From Bacillota bacterium (lineage in GTDB: Bacteria > Bacillota > Clostridia > Lachnospirales > Lachnospiraceae), in contig JAEZFK010000053.1 in the NCBI GenBank assembly GCA_023437715.1, positions 159,590 through 223,589 on the forward strand: a stretch of DNA of 64,000 nt, read 5' to 3'. Shown here piece by piece: positions 41,391-49,545 of this stretch; the stretch's first letter is position 1, and the number at the start of each line of letters is the position of its first letter. A program made the translations under genes and the position numbers. The notes under the pieces are model-generated. The model made no database searches, was not told where the DNA came from, and saw nothing but the letters and a program-made list of their open reading frames with translations.

Positions 41391-43649
41391 ATGGACAAGA
41401 AGAACAATTACCAGATCATTTTAGAATATTTTGAAGAAGTGCCGGAGATGGAAGGGGTTTTAAAGGGCATCCGGAAAGAGTGGAATTCTGAGCCATATCA
41501 TCTGGACCGGCTTTCCGTTAAGTTTGCGGCCTTTTGTAAAAAGGAAATGAGCCTTGGGCAGCGGTTTGGAGCGCTCATCCAGGCGGCGGTGGAGCTGACC
41601 ACCCAGGAGGCGCCCGGCTGGGAATATATCGGGGCAAGGCTTTTGATGCTGCGCTTTGAAACAAGCCTGAGGGAAGAGCTTGCCCGGCAGCAGATCGGAA
41701 GCTTCTATGAAAAGGTCCGCTTTCTGACAGAGGAAAAGCTTTATGGGGATTACATTCTGGAGCACTATACAAAAGAGGAAATCGGCAAATATGAAAACTA
41801 TATAGACCGGACAAGGAACCACCTTTTCAATTATTCAGGCCTGGAGCTGCTTTTAAACCGGTATGTGATCCGCAGCCGGAAAGGCGTGCCACTAGAAACG
41901 CCTCAGGAAATGTTCTTGGGAATTGCCATGCACCTAGCCATGCTGGAGCAGTCGGACAGGGATGGCTGGGTGAAGCGTTTTTACGATATGTTAAGCACCT
42001 TAAAGGTGACCATGGCTACGCCCACCCTTTCCAATGCAAGAAAGCCCTATCATCAGCTTTCCTCCTGTTTCATTGACACGGTACCGGACAGCCTGGATGG
42101 AATTTACCGCAGCATTGACAGCTTTGCCAAGGTCAGCAAATTCGGCGGCGGAATGGGGCTTTACTTTGGTAAGGTCCGTGCGGCAGGAAGTCCCATCCGG
42201 GGCTTTAAGGGAGCTGCAGGAGGGGTTATCCGCTGGATCAAGCTGGCCAATGATACGGCTGTGGCCGTAGACCAGCTTGGAGTGCGCCAGGGGGCTGTGG
42301 CAGTTTATTTAGATGTCTGGCATAAGGATCTGCCGGAGTTTCTGGCCCTTAAGACCAATAACGGAGATGACCGCATGAAGGCCCACGATGTTTTCCCAGC
42401 GGTCTGCTATCCCGGTCTCTTCTGGAAGCAGGCCAGGGAAAACATAGAGGGAGACTGGTATCTCATGTGCCCTCATGAAATCCAGTCTGTTAAGGGCTGG
42501 GCTCTGGAAGATTCCTACGGGGCCCTGTGGGAAGCCCGCTATAAGGACTGTGTAAATGACAGCCGGATTTCCAAGCGGATTGTTCCCATTAAGGAGCTCG
42601 TCCGCCTGATCTTAAAAAGTGCGGTGGAAACAGGAACTCCTTTCGCCTTTAACCGGGATATTGTAAATGAAGCAAATCCCAACAGCCATAAGGGCGTCAT
42701 CTACTGCAGCAATCTCTGCACGGAAATTGCCCAGAACATGAGTCCTGTGGAATCGGTGGAGCAGCAGATCAAAACCGTGGACGGGGAAACGGTGGTGGTC
42801 ACCATCACAAAGCCGGGAGATTTTGTGGTCTGCAACCTTGCCAGCCTTTCCCTTGGAAAAATAAACTTAAACGATCCCCATGAGCTAAGGGACTTAACCA
42901 GGAGCGCCATCCGGGCTCTGGACAATGTGATTGATTTAAATTTCTTTCCGGTGCCTTATGCGGAGATCACCAATTTCCGTTACCGTCCGGTAGGGCTTGG
43001 AGTGAGCGGCTACCATCATATGCTTGCGAAGAACGGAATCACCTGGGAATCGGAGGAGCATCTGGAATTTGCGGACCGTGTATTTGAGGCGATCAATTAT
43101 GCCGCCATAGAGGCCAGCTGTGATTTTGCGCAGGAAAAGGGCTCCTATGAACTGTATGAGGGAAGCGGCTGGCAGACGGGATCGTATTTTGAAAAAAGAG
43201 GATATGACTCCCCGGAGTGGAAACGCCTTCAGGAAAAGGTGGCAGCCTCTGGCATGAGAAACGGCTGGCTCCTTGCCATAGCGCCCACCAGCAGCACCAG
43301 CATGATCGCCGGAACCACAGCCGGCCTGGACCCCGTCATGAACCGGTACTACCTGGAAGAAAAGAAGAACGGCCTGGTGCCCCGTGTGGCTCCGGACTTA
43401 TCGCCGGAAACTTTCTGGAAATATAAAAGCGCCCATTATATCGATCAAAGGTGGTCTGTCCGGGCGGCAGGCATCCGTCAGCGCCATATTGACCAGGCCC
43501 AAAGCATGAATCTTTATATAACCAATGACTACACCCTGCGCCAGGTGCTGGAGCTCTATATCCTGGCCTGGGAACAGGGCGTGAAAACCATTTATTATAT
43601 CCGTTCCAAAAGTCTGGAAGTGGATGAGTGCGAGGCATGTTCCAGCTGA
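41391..43649 (+). CDS. nrdA: class I ribonucleoside-diphosphate reductase, alpha subunit
   Basis: A 752-residue catalytic subunit that reduces ribonucleotides. Active-site segments are QLSSCFIDTVPDSLDG, KFGGGMGLYFGKVRAAGSPI, YCSNLCTEI with the central cysteine, and the closing TSSTSMIAGTTAGLDP. The C-terminal redox pair is DECEACSS. The N-terminal ATP-cone appears short or diverged. ATG at 41391 has only a weak upstream CGGCGGAAATC; a GTG at 41370 is an alternative. It is followed 45 bases on by nrdB. It would need oxygen or another oxidant to make its radical, so it may serve microaerobic conditions beside an anaerobic class III enzyme. Confidence 0.95.
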   Translation: MDKKNNYQIILEYFEEVPEMEGVLKGIRKEWNSEPYHLDRLSVKFAAFCKKEMSLGQRFGALIQAAVELTTQEAPGWEYIGARLLMLRFETSLREELARQQIGSFYEKVRFLTEEKLYGDYILEHYTKEEIGKYENYIDRTRNHLFNYSGLELLLNRYVIRSRKGVPLETPQEMFLGIAMHLAMLEQSDRDGWVKRFYDMLSTLKVTMATPTLSNARKPYHQLSSCFIDTVPDSLDGIYRSIDSFAKVSKFGGGMGLYFGKVRAAGSPIRGFKGAAGGVIRWIKLANDTAVAVDQLGVRQGAVAVYLDVWHKDLPEFLALKTNNGDDRMKAHDVFPAVCYPGLFWKQARENIEGDWYLMCPHEIQSVKGWALEDSYGALWEARYKDCVNDSRISKRIVPIKELVRLILKSAVETGTPFAFNRDIVNEANPNSHKGVIYCSNLCTEIAQNMSPVESVEQQIKTVDGETVVVTITKPGDFVVCNLASLSLGKINLNDPHELRDLTRSAIRALDNVIDLNFFPVPYAEITNFRYRPVGLGVSGYHHMLAKNGITWESEEHLEFADRVFEAINYAAIEASCDFAQEKGSYELYEGSGWQTGSYFEKRGYDSPEWKRLQEKVAASGMRNGWLLAIAPTSSTSMIAGTTAGLDPVMNRYYLEEKKNGLVPRVAPDLSPETFWKYKSAHYIDQRWSVRAAGIRQRHIDQAQSMNLYITNDYTLRQVLELYILAWEQGVKTIYYIRSKSLEVDECEACSS

Positions 43650-43694
43650 TAATCCGGCTGGCGTGAGACGATAATAAGAAGGATGGAGGAAATC

Positions 43695-44738
43695 ATGGAG
43701 CAACTGAAAAAAAGGCCTCTTTTTAACCCGGACGGGGCAATTGAGGTGAGAGAGCGGCGCATGATTAATGGAAATACGACCAATCTCAACGATTTTAATC
43801 ATATGAAATACACCTGGGTCAGCGACTGGTACCGCCAGGCCATGAATAATTTCTGGATACCGGAGGAAATCAACTTAGGCAGGGATCAGAAGGATTATCC
43901 CCTTTTAAGTCCGCCGGAACGGAGAGCCTTTGACAAGATTCTGTCATTTCTGGTATTTTTAGACAGCATCCAGACAGCCAACCTGCCTGCTATCGGGGAA
44001 TATGTGACGGCCAATGAGATTAACCTCTGCCTGTCCATCCAGACCTTTCAGGAAGCAGTTCACAGCCAGAGCTACAGCTATATGTTAGATACCATCTGCG
44101 AGCCCCAGACCAGGAATGAGGTGCTCTACCAGTGGAGGAGCGATCCTCATCTTCTGGCGAGAAATACCTTTATCGGAAATCTGTATAATGAATTTCAAAC
44201 GGATAAAAGCGCATTTGCATTTATGAAGACGATTGTGGCTAATTTCATCCTGGAAGGCGTTTATTTCTACAGCGGCTTCATGTTCTTCTATAACCTGGGC
44301 CGTAATCATAAGATGACAGGCTCCTCCCAGGAAATCCGCTATATCAACCGGGATGAAAACACCCATCTGTGGCTGTTCCGGAACATCATCCTGGAGCTGG
44401 AGAAGGAAGAGCCTCAGCTTTTCACCAGGGAATATGTGGATATTTACCGCAGCATGGTCAGGGAAGGCTGTGAGCAGGAGATGGCCTGGGGCGGTTATGC
44501 CATCGGCAATGAGGTGCCGGGACTCACTGCGGAAATGATTACGGACTATATAAAATATCTGGGAAACTTACGGTGCGCAAGCCTTGGCTGGGAGCCGGTT
44601 TATGAAGGACACGACAAAGAACCGGAGACCATGGCCTGGGTCAGCCAGTACAGCAATGCCAATTTAATAAAAACTGATTTTTTTGAAGCCAGAAGTACGG
44701 CCTATGCCAAAAGCAGCGCCCTGGTGGATGATTTATAA
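43695..44738 (+). CDS. nrdB: class I ribonucleotide reductase, beta subunit
   Basis: A 347-residue radical subunit. Metal and radical residues are in order: Asp90 in VFLDSIQ, Glu120, His123 and Tyr127 in QEAVHSQSYSYM (the E-x2-H-x3-Y pattern of the tyrosyl-radical enzymes), a Glu in ILEGVYFYSGF, and Glu/His in RDENTHLWLF. The tyrosine is retained, so this is a normal tyrosyl-radical enzyme rather than class Ic. ATG at 43695 with GGAGG five to ten bases upstream is preferred to ATG at 43683. It ends 75 bases before tmRNA. Confidence 0.95.
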   Translation: MEQLKKRPLFNPDGAIEVRERRMINGNTTNLNDFNHMKYTWVSDWYRQAMNNFWIPEEINLGRDQKDYPLLSPPERRAFDKILSFLVFLDSIQTANLPAIGEYVTANEINLCLSIQTFQEAVHSQSYSYMLDTICEPQTRNEVLYQWRSDPHLLARNTFIGNLYNEFQTDKSAFAFMKTIVANFILEGVYFYSGFMFFYNLGRNHKMTGSSQEIRYINRDENTHLWLFRNIILELEKEEPQLFTREYVDIYRSMVREGCEQEMAWGGYAIGNEVPGLTAEMITDYIKYLGNLRCASLGWEPVYEGHDKEPETMAWVSQYSNANLIKTDFFEARSTAYAKSSALVDDL

Positions 44739-44755
44739 ATGGCTGAAGACGGGAC

Positions 44756-44784
44756 TTGACAATTGCTTTTTTTCGTGCTAGTAT
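44756..44784 (+). promoter_or_regulatory. promoter of tmRNA
   Basis: TTGACA (44756-44761) and TAGTAT (44779-44784) with 17-base spacing, about 30 bases before the mature 5' end. Confidence 0.8.
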
Positions 44785-44813
44785 GAAAATGCTCTGTAGA
44801 AGAGTACCAGTCA

Positions 44814-45153
44814 GGGGCAGTACTGGTTTCGACAGGGGTCATGCAGCTGGTGAAGCTATCCGCATGCGATGCGTTAAATGGCAAACCTAAATATAAACGC
44901 TAACAATAACGAATTAGCATTAGCTGCTTAATGCAGCTTGTCGGCCTTAGAGCACTCACACTTTAAGATCCCGGCATCGACTATGTGAGAAACGACGTGT
45001 ACAAAGCTTTGAGTACGCGGACGTAATATGAAGCTACTGAAGCTGTCAGGGTGTTAGTTCCCGGGCAGTAGAGGGAATGTCAAAGAACTGACTATGATAG
45101 TAGAAGAACAGGGAATTGGTTTTTGGACACGGGTTCAACTCCCGTCTGCTCCA
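44814..45153 (+). ncRNA. ssrA: transfer-messenger RNA
   Basis: The 5' end GGGGCAGTACTGGTTTCGAC and the 3' end GGGTTCAACTCCCGTCTGCTCCA form the tRNA-like domain: GGGGCAG pairs with CTGCTCC, and the T-arm is present. CCA is not encoded. The tag frame begins at 44881 and reads ANLNINANNNELALAA followed by TAA (44881-44931), with the expected LAA end recognised by proteases. It rescues stalled ribosomes together with SmpB. Length is about 340 nt, and a terminator follows. tmRNA 3' ends are common integration sites, and a decayed accessory patch lies just downstream. Confidence 0.97.
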
Positions 45154-45162
45154 CTCAATAAA

Positions 45163-45210
45163 AAAAGTCGTGAAAACCCTTATTTTAAGGAATTACACGG
45201 CTTTTTATTT
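45163..45210 (+). terminator. terminator after tmRNA
   Basis: AAGTCGTG and CACGGCTT pair around an AT-rich loop with inner AACCCTTA...TAAGG pairing, then TTTTATTT. Confidence 0.75.
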
Positions 45211-45328
45211 ATATAAAGCTTTCATTTTAGACCGCTATACTGTAATTTAAAGCGCTATGAAGTGTGGAAAATTGCAGGAGTAAATTCTTGTGTATATTTT
45301 TAAAAATAAATATTAGCCAGGTGTAAAA

Positions 45329-45439
45329 ATGTTAATGGAATGCCCTAAATGTGGAAGTACTCTCAACAATGATGAAAAGGCATCAGGTAAATGTTTTTCT
45401 GTTATTTATAATCCCCGAAGTTGTCAGTTGTATAAGTGA
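45329..45439 (+). pseudogene. truncated zinc-ribbon protein
   Basis: ATG at 45329 encodes MLMECPKCGSTLNNDEKASG and 16 more residues before a stop. The opening MxxCPxCG with NND matches the start of the zinc-ribbon membrane protein at 3575 (MIECPSCKNNVLLNDGK). The second cysteine pair and the membrane part are lost. Confidence 0.5.
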
Positions 45440-45637
45440 GATCATACAACTTTTAGACGATATAAAATATAGATTGCAATAATTTTGTGATAATAGATTT
45501 GGAAAATACATAAGTGGAATAGCTCTGCAAGAACATAACTTTTCATGAGGGAAAAGGGACGGGTACCATAAAATGAGCCGGCGAATGATATGTTCCTCTT
45601 AAGTACCGAAACGAATCAGAGGCAGCGACAGCTGCTA

Positions 45638-45670
45638 TGAGGCATTGGATTATTCCAGTGTCTTTTATAA
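45638..45670 (+). terminator. repeat-associated terminator hairpin, copy C
   Basis: AGGCATTGGA and TCCAGTGTCT pair around TTAT (one weakened pair), followed by TTTTATAATGTCCGAATTGG, which parallels the flank of copy A. Confidence 0.65.
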
Positions 45671-45840
45671 TGTCCGAATTGGCACTATATGATGAGATTA
45701 TACGGTGTGGTAATAATTGTAAATTATCGTAGTTCTTTTAATGTATTTAAATAATCATATTTTCCGAAATATTGACATTTATAATATGTTACAGTATAGT
45801 TGGGTTGAAGAAAAGGTAAGTATATGAAAGGGAAACAATA

Positions 45841-46449
45841 ATGAATACTGAAGTTTTTTGGATGGTTATAGGGAATTATAATAATGCCACTTGGTTAATT
45901 CAGATTTTTTTATTTTTGTTTTTCATTGGAAGCATTTTTTTAACGTATCGTTATCATATATATCATGCCCCTAAGTTAGTATTAGGAGTAAATCTTTTAT
46001 TTGTAGGAATTGTATTTTGTCTGCATTTTGGAGTTGAAGCAATACAGAAATTTTTTGCGGCACCTCTATTTATCGCAAGCGGAGTACTCTTTTTGTATGA
46101 GGGAACAGTGAGAAAAGAGGAAAAAATAAGAAAATTCGATATATCAGGAAAGGTTTTATTAATTGCGGTATTTCTTTACCCTCTGTTGAGTATCTTGTTT
46201 GGGCACCAATTTCCTCAAATGACAACTTACATAATGCCGTGTCCGCTTGTTAGTTTTGCTATTTTATTTTATACGAGATATGAAAAGAAGAATAAATTGC
46301 TGATGATATTGCTTATCATTTGGGGCCTGACAGGGGTAAAATCAATGTTTTTTAATGTATTCGAGGATCTGATACTCTTGGCTTGTGGTATATATGGAAT
46401 AATTCACATGAATATGGGTGGTAAGATGGCAGGGAAAGATAAAAGATAA
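45841..46449 (+). CDS. polytopic membrane protein (DUF6064-like)
   Basis: A 202-residue membrane protein with six or so hydrophobic segments. The opening MNTEVFWMVIGNYNNATWLI and the segment MTTYIMPCPLVSFAILF resemble DUF6064 proteins (a YN...W start, and a TYGMPCPTT-like motif), a family of unknown function. ATG at 45841 follows AAAGGGAAACAATA. Strong AT content compared with its neighbours suggests recent transfer. It stands alone, between the decayed patch and a convergent lipoprotein gene. Confidence 0.6.
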   Translation: MNTEVFWMVIGNYNNATWLIQIFLFLFFIGSIFLTYRYHIYHAPKLVLGVNLLFVGIVFCLHFGVEAIQKFFAAPLFIASGVLFLYEGTVRKEEKIRKFDISGKVLLIAVFLYPLLSILFGHQFPQMTTYIMPCPLVSFAILFYTRYEKKNKLLMILLIIWGLTGVKSMFFNVFEDLILLACGIYGIIHMNMGGKMAGKDKR

Positions 46450-46542
46450 GCGATCAGGAATGTATAAAATATCACTTTGCTCACAATTAAACAGCCGATA
46501 ACATTAAGCTGTTACCGACTGCCCAATTGTAATAGCATGCTC

Positions 46543-47127
46543 TTAAAAGTCTTCGCTCAAAAGATAGACGGCAAAGGTGATTTTCGTCTGTGGATCATAA
46601 TTAACAGATATATAGCTATTTTCATATTTAAAATGCATATCTCCATTTTGATCGCTGATTGGCTCTCCAAAGGCTTCTTTAAAATTTTCTATTTTATCAC
46701 CGATTATGGCACCATTGAAATCCAGATTATTTCTATCAAGGTATACCTGGTTGACAGTGTCTGTATCCCAATTAAACCAGACCCGAATTCCGGCCTCTTT
46801 AAATTCCAGACCGCCTTCGTCAATTGAATCAGGTTTCTCGTTCATCTTATTTATCAAATCCTGCTTATTTAAGCCCAGTAAATCTAAATATGGTTGAAAC
46901 GAGTCAGCTTCAGCATCAGAAGACATCTCTGGGTCAGAAGCAGTGGACTCATTCTTGGAATCGACAACAAGAGGGGCCTGTGTGACAGAATCCTGAGTGG
47001 CGCTCTCTGAACTGCTTTCCGTTCCGGCGGTAGGACCGGAAAAACTGGAACAGCCTGTCAATAAAACAAGGCCCAGTACAGTTATTGCGGCCCATTTTGC
47101 AGATATCTTTTTATATTGTGTAATCAT
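46543..47127 (-). CDS. lipoprotein of unknown function
   Basis: A 194-residue exported protein. The lipoprotein signal ends LGLVLLTGCSS (lipobox cysteine at about residue 26), followed by a Ser/Thr/Glu-rich linker to about residue 75. A small globular domain then contains LGLNKQDLINKMNEKPDSID and YLDRNNLDFNGAIIGDKIE. This domain is of the kind found in clostridial surface lipoproteins, but I do not recognise the family. The ATG follows AAAGGAGAATTATT. A terminator-bearing leader lies about 110 bases upstream on the same strand. Confidence 0.65.
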   Translation of the reverse strand: MITQYKKISAKWAAITVLGLVLLTGCSSFSGPTAGTESSSESATQDSVTQAPLVVDSKNESTASDPEMSSDAEADSFQPYLDLLGLNKQDLINKMNEKPDSIDEGGLEFKEAGIRVWFNWDTDTVNQVYLDRNNLDFNGAIIGDKIENFKEAFGEPISDQNGDMHFKYENSYISVNYDPQTKITFAVYLLSEDF

Positions 47128-47235
47128 AATAATTCTCCTTTTTTATTTCTTATTTTTGTAAAGAAAATTGCTGTTTTAATTGACAAGAGTAGGTGCAGAG
47201 CCCTCTTAAGCGTTTTAACGTAATTCACCAAAAAT

Positions 47236-47310
47236 AAAGAGACGGAGGCAGCCGTCTCTCTGGCTTTTAGGACTAACCTTTCGCGCCTGCATCCTACGAG
47301 GGTAAATCAC
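47236..47310 (-). promoter_or_regulatory. unidentified structured leader with intrinsic terminator
   Basis: On the minus strand, upstream of the lipoprotein gene, a GC-rich compact segment (about 47262-47310, containing GGCGCGAAAGG and AGTCCTAAAAGCC) is followed by AGAGACGG...CCGTCTCT (8-bp stem, 47240-47261) and TTTATTTTT. Such a block in an AT-rich region before a gene looks like a riboswitch or attenuator. AAAAGCCA...GGCTGCC recalls the cyclic-di-GMP-I core, but the rest of that motif does not fit, so I leave it unnamed. Confidence 0.45.
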
Positions 47311-47419
47311 TTATATGGTTCTTTCTTTCCACATGCAGCTAATGAATCATAATTAAAGCTAATGTAAACACATAACTTGATTTTAATCTCTTCAAATCTC
47401 ATTTTCCCTTATTTAATAA

Positions 47420-47800
47420 TTATATTATAAAATCCCTTAAATGACAATTAAAAAGGATCCGGCTGAATCCTTTTAATATGTATATACCGAGGGGATTATA
47501 AATGACTTTATCATTACAGATAGATCCCCCCGGATACGGTAAACAATATAAATTCGTGTTGTATTTTGTGTTGCATTGAGTTAATCCATAAAAGGGAGGA
47601 GCCGGCAGGATCGAGAAAATCCTGCCGGCTATATGAAAAAAGTTTTCAAAGGATATTACCTGTAACAAGGATTAGTATACCGGGCAGCCGTGTAGAAAAG
47701 TTGTAAAAAATGTGAATAATTTATGAACGAGGACATACCGCTTTCAGGCCAGGGACAATCTCTGGCTTTTCTTCATATTTTATAGAAAAAGACAAGATAA
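47420..47800. other. intergenic region with strong hairpins
   Basis: No gene is seen. AGCCGGCAGGAT and ATCCTGCCGGCT (47600-47611, 47619-47630) form a perfect 12-bp stem. AAAGGATCCGGCTGAATCCTTTT (47453-47475) is a second hairpin. An imperfect pairing joins TACCGAGGGG with CCCCCGGATACGGTA around 47486-47542. They may terminate transcripts or belong to an undetected small RNA. Confidence 0.4.
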
Positions 47801-47810
47801 GGTGAATCTT

Positions 47811-48554
47811 ATGAGAGACATTACATTATGCCATCCGCGCCTGCAGGTATTGGCCACTCAACTGGTGGAAGAGTGCAGGGAACAGGAATTGAAAATAAAG
47901 ATTGGGGAAACCTACCGGACGGTTGCGGAGCAGGACGCATTATACGCCCAGGGCCGGACAACACCCGGGAGTATTGTGACAAACGCTCCGGGAAGCTCCT
48001 ATAGTTCCTATCATCAGTGGGGAACTGCTTTTGATATCTTCCGGGACGATGGACAGGGAGCCTATAATGAATCCGGCAGCTTTTTTGAAAAGGCCGGAGC
48101 TATTGGGGTGAAGCTGGGCCTGGAATGGGGCGGCAACTGGAAATCCATCGTAGATAAACCCCATTTTCAGCTTCCGGATTGGGGAAGCTCTACTTCAGGG
48201 ATCAAAGCGCTGTATAAAGCCCCGGAAGAGTTTATGAAAACCTGGGTAAAAGAGGAAGAAAAAACCGGCTGGGTCCGGGATACTATCGGTTATTGGTACC
48301 GCCGGTCAGATGGAACCTATCCGGTCAACAAATGGTGCATCATTAACAATCACTATTACCTGTTTAACCGGGATGGTTATATGGTCACCGGCTGGCACCG
48401 CTGGGACGGGAAGGTTTGTGATCCTGATGATGGGTCAGGAGATTGGTACTTTTTAGACAATACGGCAGACGGCGGACTGGAGGGGGCATGCTGGCATACA
48501 AAGGATAATGGTGCTCAGGAAGTATGGCTTATAGATAAAAAGGATGATATCTAA
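47811..48554 (+). CDS. M15-type peptidase with wall-binding repeats (endolysin-like)
   Basis: A 247-residue protein. The N-terminal D-Ala-D-Ala carboxypeptidase/L-Ala-D-Glu endopeptidase domain (about 1-135) carries the zinc motif SYHQWGTAFDI (His and Asp) and the second His in KPHFQLPDWG. A C-terminal wall-binding repeat region (about 150-247) has TGWVRDTIGYWYRRSDGTYP and NNHYYLFNRDGYMVTGWH. No signal peptide is seen, so export by holin or lysis, as for phage endolysins, is possible. ATG at 47811 with AAGATAAGGTG is preferred to the in-frame GTG at 47802. It would cut peptidoglycan peptides. Confidence 0.85.
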   Translation: MRDITLCHPRLQVLATQLVEECREQELKIKIGETYRTVAEQDALYAQGRTTPGSIVTNAPGSSYSSYHQWGTAFDIFRDDGQGAYNESGSFFEKAGAIGVKLGLEWGGNWKSIVDKPHFQLPDWGSSTSGIKALYKAPEEFMKTWVKEEEKTGWVRDTIGYWYRRSDGTYPVNKWCIINNHYYLFNRDGYMVTGWHRWDGKVCDPDDGSGDWYFLDNTADGGLEGACWHTKDNGAQEVWLIDKKDDI

Positions 48555-48590
48555 GCTGGGAGCCCTTATTTTCATTTCTTGTTTCTATAT

Positions 48591-48609
48591 CATATTATAA
48601 AGTATAATT
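48591..48609 (+). promoter_or_regulatory. shared 19-bp promoter-like motif, copy 1 (sigma-E/K type)
   Basis: CATATTATAAAGTATAATT, 22 bases before the ATG of the small Arg/Asp-rich gene. It matches CATATAATGGAGTATAATT at 50515-50533 at 16 of 19 positions and at the same distance from its ATG. CATA-N3-TA fits the -10 of mother-cell sporulation sigma factors. Confidence 0.55.
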
Positions 48610-48631
48610 ATAATTGAAAGGAATATGGTAT

Positions 48632-48844
48632 ATGAATTATTATAGATGGAATGATGGCCGCGGTTGCCGTAATGACGGCTGGAATTGCAGAAATGATGAC
48701 AGACGCGATGGAAGACACCGGCGTGATTGGGATCACGGTCCCAGACATGATCATGACGACAGACGAAGACGCGGCTGGGGTTACGACTGGCGTATCTGGC
48801 GGCAGGGCGAAAATTCAAATGACGACACGAAAAACGTGAAATGA
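48632..48844 (+). CDS. small Arg/Asp/Trp-rich protein (70 aa)
   Basis: The product begins MNYYRWNDGRGCRNDGWNCR and continues with RRDGRHRRDWDHGPRHDHDD, so arginine and aspartate make up much of the chain, with no hydrophobic core. ATG at 48632 lies nine bases after AAAGGA; an in-frame TTG lies 18 bases upstream. The composition recalls spore-coat-associated or RNA-like condensing proteins. The shared sporulation-type promoter motif with the similar gene at 50556 supports a coat role (inference). A different frame of the same DNA gives an apolar protein, but it lacks a ribosome binding site. Confidence 0.6.
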   Translation: MNYYRWNDGRGCRNDGWNCRNDDRRDGRHRRDWDHGPRHDHDDRRRRGWGYDWRIWRQGENSNDDTKNVK

Positions 48845-48996
48845 CGTTGAATAAGGAAAAGGTACAGGGTACCTATCATATTTAAGAAGTAGCCCTGACA
48901 GACATTAACAATAATCCGTGTTGCATTTTGTATTATATAGCAAGATAAATAGTACATTTTCAGGGTAAGTATTTATCCCTTTATCATAAATAAAAT

Positions 48997-49036
48997 AATA
49001 CCGGGAAACCTGGCATTCATAAGGATTCCCGGTATT
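48997..49036. terminator. hairpin between convergent genes
   Basis: AATACCGGGA and TCCCGGTATT form a perfect 10-bp stem with A/T runs on both sides, 25 bases beyond the stop of the minus-strand acetyltransferase. The preceding 48845-48996 has no gene. Confidence 0.75.
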
Positions 49037-49061
49037 TACTTATATGTTCTCTGTGTTGCTG

Positions 49062-49334
49062 CTATTTCACCAAATCACTGTATTCCGGATGCTTTTCGAA
49101 CCATGCAATGGCATAGGAACAGGTGAGGACCGCCTTTTTTCCCTGGGAACGCAGCTGTTTTGCCGCCGCTTCCATAAGCTGCCCGGCGATTCCCTGGCCT
49201 CTTAAGGAATCATCCACATAGGTATGGTTAATGTTCACGGTATTTTCGTCAATGTCCGGGAAAGTGACCTCAGCCAGCAGGTTATTATCAGAATGAAAGA
49301 GGGCGATCTGGTTTGAATTATAGGTGAAGTTCAT
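49062..49334 (-). CDS. GNAT-type N-acetyltransferase (YjdJ-like)
   Basis: A 90-residue short GNAT protein. The acetyl-CoA loop is DSLRGQGIAGQLMEAAAKQL (about residues 44-63), followed by VLTCSYAIAWFEKHPEY, the typical ending of the compact YjdJ/Gcn5-related group. The acceptor substrate is unknown. ATG at 49334 follows CAGGAGGTAACGCTT; the upstream in-frame start at 49400 would add an unconserved tail. It is monocistronic. Confidence 0.88.
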   Translation of the reverse strand: MNFTYNSNQIALFHSDNNLLAEVTFPDIDENTVNINHTYVDDSLRGQGIAGQLMEAAAKQLRSQGKKAVLTCSYAIAWFEKHPEYSDLVK

Positions 49335-49545
49335 AAGCGTTACCTCCTGTATTGTAATAAGGCGATTATACCATCTCCCATATGGAATATCAAGAAGCAC
49401 AGGAATGGTGAGACGGCTTCAGAAACGTGTTTTCATAGATTTCCTCAAATATTTTAATAGAAACTTATTGAAAAATACGATATTATTATACCATACAGAA
49501 TCAGAACCAAATTACAATCATCAACAGAGGAAATGAGGTAAAATC

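Larger units (their letters stand above)
45211..45840. other. decayed accessory patch downstream of tmRNA
   Basis: This AT-rich stretch holds no intact gene. It contains a truncated zinc-ribbon frame (45329-45439) and copy C of the AGGCATTGGA hairpin repeat with the flank TTTTATAATGTC, both of which have relatives in the pyrE-inserted element. I read it as the remains of a related element that entered near the tmRNA 3' end. A second copy of the tmRNA 3' end was not found in the window. Confidence 0.5.

Noticed and set aside
44720..45160. tRNA gene near 45.1 kb
   Set aside because: The GGGTTCAACTCCC arm belongs to the tRNA-like domain of tmRNA; no separate tRNA fold was found here or elsewhere in the window.
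47236..47310. Cyclic-di-GMP-I riboswitch
   Set aside because: Only the AAAAGCCA...GGCTGCC part recalls the class; the first hairpin and the conserved purine-rich joining segments do not fit.
48651..48839. Apolar 62-codon protein in another frame of the Arg/Asp-rich gene
   Set aside because: It has no ribosome binding site and mirrors the skewed composition of the main frame; the main frame has the binding site and the shared promoter spacing.
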